From: Coccinella septempunctata
Taxonomy: Eukaryota > Arthropoda > Insecta > Coleoptera > Coccinellidae
Direction of reading: 5' to 3'
NCBI RefSeq assembly: GCF_907165205.1
Contig: NC_058193.1
Span: forward strand, 32,191,521-32,255,520
DNA length: 64,000 nt
In this document: piece after piece, positions 58,066 through 64,000 of the stretch
Layout: the number at the start of each line of letters is the position of its first letter
How positions within the stretch are numbered: position 1 is the stretch's first letter
Program-made: the position numbers and the translations under genes
The notes under the pieces: model-generated
Database searches by the model: none
Seen by the model: only the letters and a program-made list of their open reading frames with translations
What the model was told of the DNA's origin: nothing

Positions 58066-59508
58066 TCAAATATGTTTGCAAGGCTTCGTTATGATGGCAT
58101 CATAAACTCCTACCACAGCGTCAAGAGTGAAGTCGTTATGGCATACATTCTTGAAATCCTTCAAAATGCATGCCTTTGTGGTCTCCAAAGATCTGAAAAA
58201 TTCACATAATAGCATCTCCCTTATTTTTCTTTACAGTAATGAAAATATACAATGAAGAAATGATGAAATTTTCGAACCCAATATATCAATTACCATTGAT
58301 GTCATTATAAGTGAAATTTGTACTTACTTGCAAAGATCAGTTTTAACGTTTGTGATATCCTTATCGTTTTCGATATTTTCTATTTTCTGCTTGAATGACT
58401 TCAAGCAAACATCGCTCTTCTTGAAGGTCAACTTGGTAACACATGGATGCAGAAGCTCTGAAAATAAACAAAAAGATGGAAAATTGAAAAAGAAAAAAAG
58501 TGGACAAAGAGAATAGGGATCAGTTAGGGAGTCAGTTAAAACTTCCTCAAGAACGAACGGTTGTGCCGAAATGAATGAAATTTTCAGATTTATTACTAGA
58601 AGTAGAAGAGTTGCTCTTTAGGAATGTGCATCACTTTTCTATCTGTGATAATTTTTCTGGAAGATATTCGACTCGAAAGGTGACCTTCGAAAAATTCCCA
58701 AAAATATGGGGTCAGTTAAAAATTCGTCAAGACCGAACGGTTGCTTCAAGATCGCTGTAATTCTCAGATTTATTACTAGAAGAGTTGCTTTTTCGGAATG
58801 TGTATCATTTTCCGATTTTTGATGATTTTTCTGGAACATACGCGACTCGAAAGTTGACGTTCGAAAAATTCCCAAAAAGATGTGGTCAGTTAAAAATTTG
58901 TTAAGACTAACGGTTGCTCCGAGATCGCTGTATAGTTCTCAGATTTATTACTAGAAGAGTTGTATGTATACATACCAATAAGTTTTTCTCCCTTTGTTTT
59001 ACAAGCATAGTCTGCCGCGGATTTAGCAATTTCGACTATGAATTTGGGGATATCGTGGTATTTGGGATCAACGCAACTCTCGAAAGATGTGACAAGAGGC
59101 TGCGTACAATTTTCCAAGCTGTTCTTTACGGTACCACATACAGTTTCTTTCCCTTTGAAACTCATGTAACATTGCAGCATATCCTCGGTTTTTTGCTAAG
59201 GAAGAAAATAACATGCGATTTATTCCTGGACTGTATGTATGGCTTCCTCATAAAAAATTATTAAAACTCACCTTAAAATCATCCTTATTCTTGCAACTTG
59301 TTCCTATCTTATTCGATATGACTGATATTACACGAATTTCATTGAGGGCTCTTAAAAGCTCAACTGGAGAGTATTGGGCAGAAACTTCCTGGTAAACTGA
59401 AAAAAAAAACGAACCATTTAGACAAATCTGGCTTATTTTTTCCATCATTAACTATCGAAATAAAATCTCACCTCCCAGAAGAAGTACAGAAAGAATTAGA
59501 AATCTCAT
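58066..59508 (-). CDS. 27 kDa hemolymph glycoprotein family (DUF1397), gene E
   Basis: Five exons encode 212 aa, the shortest member: 59508-59472, 59396-59272, 59195-58976, 58457-58328, 58192-58066. The signal peptide is MRFLILSVLLLGVYQEVSA. All 12 family cysteines are present (TSC in exon 2; QC, VC, NC, ESC, YAC in exon 3; PC, VC, LC in exon 4; AC, VC, PC in exon 5). KYHDIPKFIVEIAKSAADYA in exon 3 resembles the KFHDIPKLI block of gene C, suggesting these two are close relatives. Intron phases are 1-0-1-2. Intron 3 is expanded by a tandem ~175-bp repeat that stops about 14 bp from the exon 3 donor. Confidence 0.85.
58531..58962. repeat. Tandem ~175-bp repeat, 2.4 units
   Basis: Units begin at 58531, 58711 and 58885 (periods 180 and 174 bp), each opening GTCAGTTAAAA; the third is cut short at about 58962. 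Shared internal blocks are ATTTATTACTAGAAG, TTTTTCTGGAA, CGACTCGAAAG and TTCGAAAAATTCCCAAAAA. It lies in intron 3 of gene E. An inverted single copy is at 45820-45962, so the unit is also dispersed. Confidence 0.85.
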
Positions 59509-60488
59509 ATTGACTGGTACAAACGTAGTTATGCGCTCGGTAAATTAACTGCAAGAATAGGAATCAAAATATTTCTTGATTCTTGTCTTGTTTATCTGTT
59601 TTCGAAAGGTCACCTGATATGAAGTTCTCCGATATAATTCGAAATAATTTCAGAGCCAAATTCCAATCGAATGTCCTTCACTAATGATTTCAGCGAATTG
59701 ATCATCTTCGGGATACCATAATCAAGAAATTTCCATACTATTCAAAAAATTAGATTTTTGGATAAAACGGTTCATCAAAATTATATTTTTCATGTGTAAA
59801 CCGTTTTAAAGAGGCTTCCAAGACCTTTCAAATGAACTATCACTCAACCCCTGTACCCCCTCTTCAATTTTGAGGGGTTGAAGCTCCCCCTCTTGCTCAT
59901 ACAAGCCTTAAATGTACGTCAAAAGATGTCGACGTGTTTCGGGAAATTTTTCAGATCAATATATGGGATAAGAAAAAATACGGGGTTGCTCGTTTGAGTT
60001 GGAACACTCTGTATATATCCTGTTACATGCACTCATAAAGGCCTTTTGAACTCATCAACGAAGCAGAGTTTAAAATTTCCAGTTTTGGAATAATTTCATT
60101 TGGTATATATAGGAAAAATATATTCTTAAGAATCTTAGGTAACCCTTAGCACATCTCTATTTGCTGATTTTCTTATGTAGGAAAACCGAACATAAATTCA
60201 TTCTTCCACCTAATTGTTATGCAAGATTAATTATCCTAGAAAATATTGAATAAAGTCCATTTCCAATGATTATATGATTTCAGAGTTCTCCAGGTTTATC
60301 TTCTTATAGATACAGAGACCTTGTTTATTTCTCCTTCATATTGCTATCATTATTATGGTTTACTCGAAAATTCGGTGAATAATTTTTCTCCACAATAATA
60401 AATCATCCTATCGTGTAACATTGGTCAAAAATTTATATAGGTAATCAATTGTTGCGAACACAATCAAATCGAAAATATATACAGAATA
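59509..60488. other. Intergenic between genes E and F
   Basis: Genes E (minus) and F (plus) diverge here. The part 59780-60020 (ending AACACTCTGTATATATCC) looks like a dispersed insect repeat by its GC-richer, low-complexity texture, but no ends were identified. No exon was recognised. Confidence 0.45.
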
Positions 60489-62083
60489 ATGAAGTCGATC
60501 GCTGTAATTCTGTTTCTGGGTAAGTTGAAAATATAATAAAACATAAATATAAAATAATATTATGAGAGACCAAATAATTTATTGGAATGTTTTCTTCATT
60601 TAAGAAAATGACAAAATGTATCATTATGATTATTTTTTTACTCTTTCATATTCGCTGAAGCAATTGTTATTTTATTTTTTCCTTTTGGTACCGTTTGTTC
60701 CTTTTGGTCTTTGGCAAACAATATACAGAAAATATTCAATGGAAGTGAAAAATATGCCTGTTAATCTATCACATAATTTCATGGTTTTATATAATGTATG
60801 GTCAGTGTGTAGTTACTTATTTTCATTTCACTGATATTCGAAAATCAGATTATTCATTTACTTTAGACGTAGTTCACTGTCTGGATTAACATCAATTGAA
60901 AAATTAACTGCATACAGACAATTAGAGTATTATATCGATATGTGATTTTGAATTTTCTTCTAACATTCTTCCATTAACTGACGATGATTTAAAGTTCAAT
61001 ATTTCAGCGGCCATCCTCGGTCAATCTTTGGCTGAAATTGAAAACCCAAGAAGCGATGAAGAAAATGCAGGGTTTTTCATGAAAATGGTTTTGCAAGGTC
61101 TCTTAACAATAAATGGTAGTGAATGTAGATCGACTGAAACTTTACTTGATGTAAGACTAAAAAACTTGATGATTTCTTTGGTTCTTGTTCGTTTAAGGAA
61201 ACGAGAACACGATTAATCTACTGAAAATTAGTTTAAATATTCTGGAAACCCATTAATTGAGCTCTTCTTTCAATTTCTTTCAGACGGAATATAGAAAAAC
61301 GTTGCACTCGTTGGCCATATCAAGACAGAATACTTCATTTTGCAAATTATTCGTAAACCATTTCGAGGAAAACACAAAAACCTTGGTGGAAGCTATTGAA
61401 TCTTGTGTGACACATCGTAAGAAAGGTCTTGCGAATGCTATCGTTACTTCTTTGGTAGCCCAAGCATCCTTTATGTGCAACGCAGATGGAGAGCATCTAT
61501 TCGGTAAGTAAAATATTTTTTTTATGAAAAAATCATGGTAAAGTTGAAACATCGAATGTTATTAGATATAATTATTATTAATACATACATTTTCACAGAA
61601 ATCGTCAATCCTTGCGTTTTTGAAACTTTCTTCTCTAATAAAAGGGGAGAAACTGGAAAATGTATACGCCAATTTGAGGACGACTTACGTTCTGTTAACA
61701 AGAAAGATGACACAATACTCTCAATAGTTTGCAGGTAGGTATTGGAGTTGTACGCTTGATTTTGGCAAGTTCATGATTATATTCATTACCCACATAAGTA
61801 TTTGTCTGCTTAAACACAATTTCATCATTATACAGGGTATAAATGAAAAAATTGAAGGGATGATTCCTTGTAGAAATATAGTGTGGATCATGTTCTTACT
61901 TTTAAGTAGGGACTTTCATTTTTTATTTTCTTTGAATGAACTGATTAACAAAATTTTTTCAGTACTTTGATCAAAGCGAAAAACTGTTTCAAATCGCCCT
62001 TCGAATCCAACTGTCCCAACTCAATCACCCGGAATACAATGGAACAACTTTATAATAGTAATGTGAAAGTGTGCAATACCTAA
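60489..62083 (+). CDS. 27 kDa hemolymph glycoprotein family (DUF1397), gene F
   Basis: Five exons encode 216 aa: 60489-60519, 61008-61150, 61284-61503, 61599-61734, 61963-62083. The signal peptide is MKSIAVILFLAAILGQSLA. Intron phases are 1-0-1-2. Exon 2 keeps its cysteine (SEC). Exon 3 has only three of five (FC, ESC, FMC): the first and third family positions are Leu (KTLHSL) and a non-Cys residue in VNHFEENT. Exons 4-5 keep all six (NPC, KC, VC, NC, NC, VC). Losing the first and third exon-3 cysteines together suggests they form a disulfide in the other members. It ends VCNT. AATAAA at 62152-62157; convergent with Rsu1. Confidence 0.82.
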
Positions 62084-62533
62084 CAAAAAAACATGTGTAT
62101 GGTAAAATGACTAGTTTAATGTTCAAGCATCATACTGAATATTAAATCAACAATAAAATCTTATTTTACAGATATAAAAATAATCATTTGTTATAAAATT
62201 GTCTGGGTTTTCAATATAAGGCACAATCATCTCTAAGGCAAAATATTAGTACATAAGGCAAATAGATCTAAGCTATCCAAGAGAATTGTCTGGTAGTCAG
62301 GAATATTAATATTTGTAAGTAAAGTAATACAAATTTTGAATCCATGACTAAGCAATCGATATTTCCACTTATTAAAAAAGGGGGAAATGATTCTCAACAA
62401 TGAATTTTTTAGTGGAATTACAAAAATAAGATATAGAAGGATTTACTCTAAAAAATTAATTATAAGTAGATATAAGAACTGAACATTTGGTGATAAAAAC
62501 AAGCACCAACCACAATACAAAATGAGAATTTCT
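62084..62533. other. Convergent spacer between gene F and Rsu1
   Basis: This holds the 3' ends of gene F (plus; AATAAA at 62152-62157) and of Rsu1 (minus). No other feature was seen. Confidence 0.5.
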
Positions 62534-63346
62534 TCAGCGAATTCTAGAAATTTTCTTTGCTTTATCAACACAAGGAGGAGGAACTGGAGGCTTATTGGTT
62601 GAATATCTGTTGAACAATATCCTATACTGCTCACTCTTCAAAAATTCCGCCAGATGACTCAAACCAAGTTCTAACTGTTTCTTGATAGGGTTTACCCATT
62701 CATTGCCTTCAAATTTGAAAACTGACTTATTTGAGGTCATATCCAAATTGCCAACTTCTGGAGGCAGTATTGTTAGACGATTTCCTTGAATATGGAGTTC
62801 TCTCAAACGAGTTAATTCACCAATCTCTCTCGGCAGCTCAATCAGGTCATTCTCTCGCAAAACTAATATCTGAAGTTGCTTCAAGTTTTTAATGTCACTT
62901 GAGAGATATTCAAAATCATTATCTGCCAAGTACAATGCTCGAAGTGTAGCCATCATGAAAAAATTCCCAGGTAAAGTTTTTTCACTTAAATTATTATAGG
63001 ACAAATCGAGAACCTCAAGAACTGGAAAAGCACCAAATCCTCTGGGCAAGTTATATAAACGGTTCATTGAAAGGTTCAGTATTCTCAACTTGGGCATTGA
63101 AGACAATGATAGTGGTAGTTCTTCAATTATGTTATTCGAAAGTGTTAAAATCTCCAAGTTTGTCAAATTGGCAAGACCAGGTGGTACAGCAGCTATTTTG
63201 TTATGACTGAGGGTCAATCTTGTGATATGATTCATATCTAATATACCTGGTAATTCTTCGAATAAACTTATGTTTCTATCAACTAGATCTATCTCCAAAA
63301 TATTCGATTCCACTGCTTCTTCCAATACCTTTTTTGCTTTCGCCAT
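62534..63346 (-). CDS. Rsu1: Ras suppressor protein 1 (leucine-rich repeat)
   Basis: One uninterrupted coding exon of 270 aa starts at ATG 63346-63344 (MAKAKKVLEEAVE) and stops at 62536-62534. It holds about seven leucine-rich repeats of the RSU1 type: ITRLTLSHNKIAAVPPGLA, LEILTLSNNIIEELP, LRILNLSMNRLYNLPRGFGA, LEVLDLSYNNLSEKTLPGNF, LRALYLADNDFE, LQILVLRENDLIELPREIGE, LRELHIQGNRLTILPPEVGN. The typical C-terminal cap (FEGNEWVNPI, LGLSHLAEFLKSEQY) and a basic tail KAKKISR follow. Vertebrate RSU1 is 277 aa. Known role: binds the PINCH LIM5 domain in the ILK-PINCH-parvin complex at integrin adhesions and dampens JNK/Ras signalling; the Drosophila orthologue is icarus. The frame stays open a few codons 5' of this ATG without another ATG. 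Confidence 0.93.
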   Translation of the reverse strand: MAKAKKVLEEAVESNILEIDLVDRNISLFEELPGILDMNHITRLTLSHNKIAAVPPGLANLTNLEILTLSNNIIEELPLSLSSMPKLRILNLSMNRLYNLPRGFGAFPVLEVLDLSYNNLSEKTLPGNFFMMATLRALYLADNDFEYLSSDIKNLKQLQILVLRENDLIELPREIGELTRLRELHIQGNRLTILPPEVGNLDMTSNKSVFKFEGNEWVNPIKKQLELGLSHLAEFLKSEQYRILFNRYSTNKPPVPPPCVDKAKKISRIR

Positions 63347-63801
63347 TTCTTCGGATTTCAATTTCAAAATTCTCGGAATAACTAGTATGTTATGTTCAGA
63401 AGAACAATAATAATAATAATAAAAACGACTTCAATGTACAAGACACACCTGGTTTTCTACTGTCGTCCAAATATGGTTATGGAAACTGGCAATCCCGTAG
63501 ATCTAATAATACCAAAGAGTAACAAGTTGTTATACTTTAACAATATCATGGAAATATTACCTTTACCTCCATGATTCTATAATTAAAGGTAAATTCAAAT
63601 TTAAAATTCCTGTAAAACTAAGACCAGACACGAAGATGAAAATCAAAATTACTTCTCTGTCGCCTGTCAGTGCTGTCACAAGTCTATGACTACGTCACAA
63701 ATGTCAAATATCAAAATATAAATATTTCTTTATCAATGTGCTTTAAAAATATCAAATTTTTAAATAACTTTTGATATTATAATTTCGAAAAGGGCAATGA
63801 A
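63347..63801. promoter_or_regulatory. Shared promoter region, Rsu1 and right-edge gene
   Basis: 455 bp between divergent start codons. It contains a short (AAT)n tract near 63404-63424. The plus-strand frame at 63392-63574 shows no protein features. Confidence 0.4.
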
Positions 63802-64000
63802 ATGAGTCCCAGAAGACCTTGCCGAACCTCTCAACCAATAAAATTCACTAAGACTTTACACGATTTTATCAGACATCGAGAGTTAGGTCTGGGTAAGCCT
63901 CTTGGCTTTGATGATTTCATTTCAGCGAAGTTCTACACCAATTTCGACAAATTTGAGACCGTAGAAAAACAAAAAACTACAAGAAAGTATGGTGGTGTGT
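63802..64000 (+). CDS. Unidentified gene, 5' part only (runs off the window)
   Basis: ATG at 63802 opens a frame that stays open to the last base (66 complete codons): MSPRRPCRTSQPIKFTKTLH, then DFIRHRELGLGKPLGFDDFI and onward. Composition is protein-like (balanced acidic, basic and aromatic residues), and the head-to-head position with Rsu1 supports a real gene. A nearer upstream ATG (63796) meets TGA at once. No domain can be named from this much; an N-terminal signal peptide is absent, so the product is probably cytosolic or nuclear. Confidence 0.5.
   Translation, partial: MSPRRPCRTSQPIKFTKTLHDFIRHRELGLGKPLGFDDFISAKFYTNFDKFETVEKQKTTRKYGGV

Noticed and set aside
58639..58875. 78-codon minus-strand frame in intron 3 of gene E with an internal sequence repeat
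   Set aside because: It is generated by the tandem ~175-bp repeat; the repeated peptide is a by-product and the frame interrupts a well-supported intron.

Overview
The window looks like insect nuclear DNA, most likely a beetle (inference). It is AT-rich. Genes are split by short GT-AG introns, small dispersed repeats and two Tc1-like transposons lie in introns, and several genes belong to the insect-restricted 27 kDa hemolymph glycoprotein (DUF1397) family. No CRISPR array, operon or other bacterial feature was seen. Exon boundaries were read by hand; within each gene model the reading phase was checked across every junction and the summed lengths divide by three.

Layout. 1-8112 is gene-poor and repeat-rich. 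8113-8200 (-) is a lone signal-peptide exon. 8887-19119 (-) is a 23-exon Iml1/DEPDC5 gene (GATOR1 subunit, TORC1 inhibition) with an intronless small heat-shock-protein gene nested in one intron (10930-11499) and a possible alternative first exon in another. 19574-22116 (+) is Fem-1 (ankyrin-repeat CUL2 receptor), head-to-head with Iml1. 23112-31304 (-) is eIF3a, whose intron 12 carries Tc1 copy 1. 31835-37622 (+) is a BOD1/BOD1L1 homologue, head-to-head with eIF3a, with two phase-consistent 3' ends.

38985-62083 holds six DUF1397 genes in mixed orientation (+,-,-,+,-,+). The first is separated from the others by Sec20/BNIP1 (41628-42468, +) and an unrecognised coiled-coil gene with a C-terminal hydrophobic segment (43257-47559, +; Tc1 copy 2 in its last intron). 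All six share intron phases 1-0-1-2, so they arose by duplication. Two have each lost two cysteines at fixed positions, and each loses a different pair, which predicts two disulfides. 62534-63346 (-) is Rsu1 (LRR partner of PINCH), head-to-head with an unidentified gene that runs off the right edge (63802-64000).

The conserved genes are housekeeping: nutrient signalling, ubiquitination, translation initiation, chromosome biology, ER SNARE and integrin adhesion. The lineage-specific part is the hemolymph-protein cluster. The points most worth following are the paired cysteine losses, the nested heat-shock gene, the two BOD1L ends, and a ~175-bp repeat present both in tandem inside a hemolymph-protein intron and, inverted, next to Tc1 copy 2.
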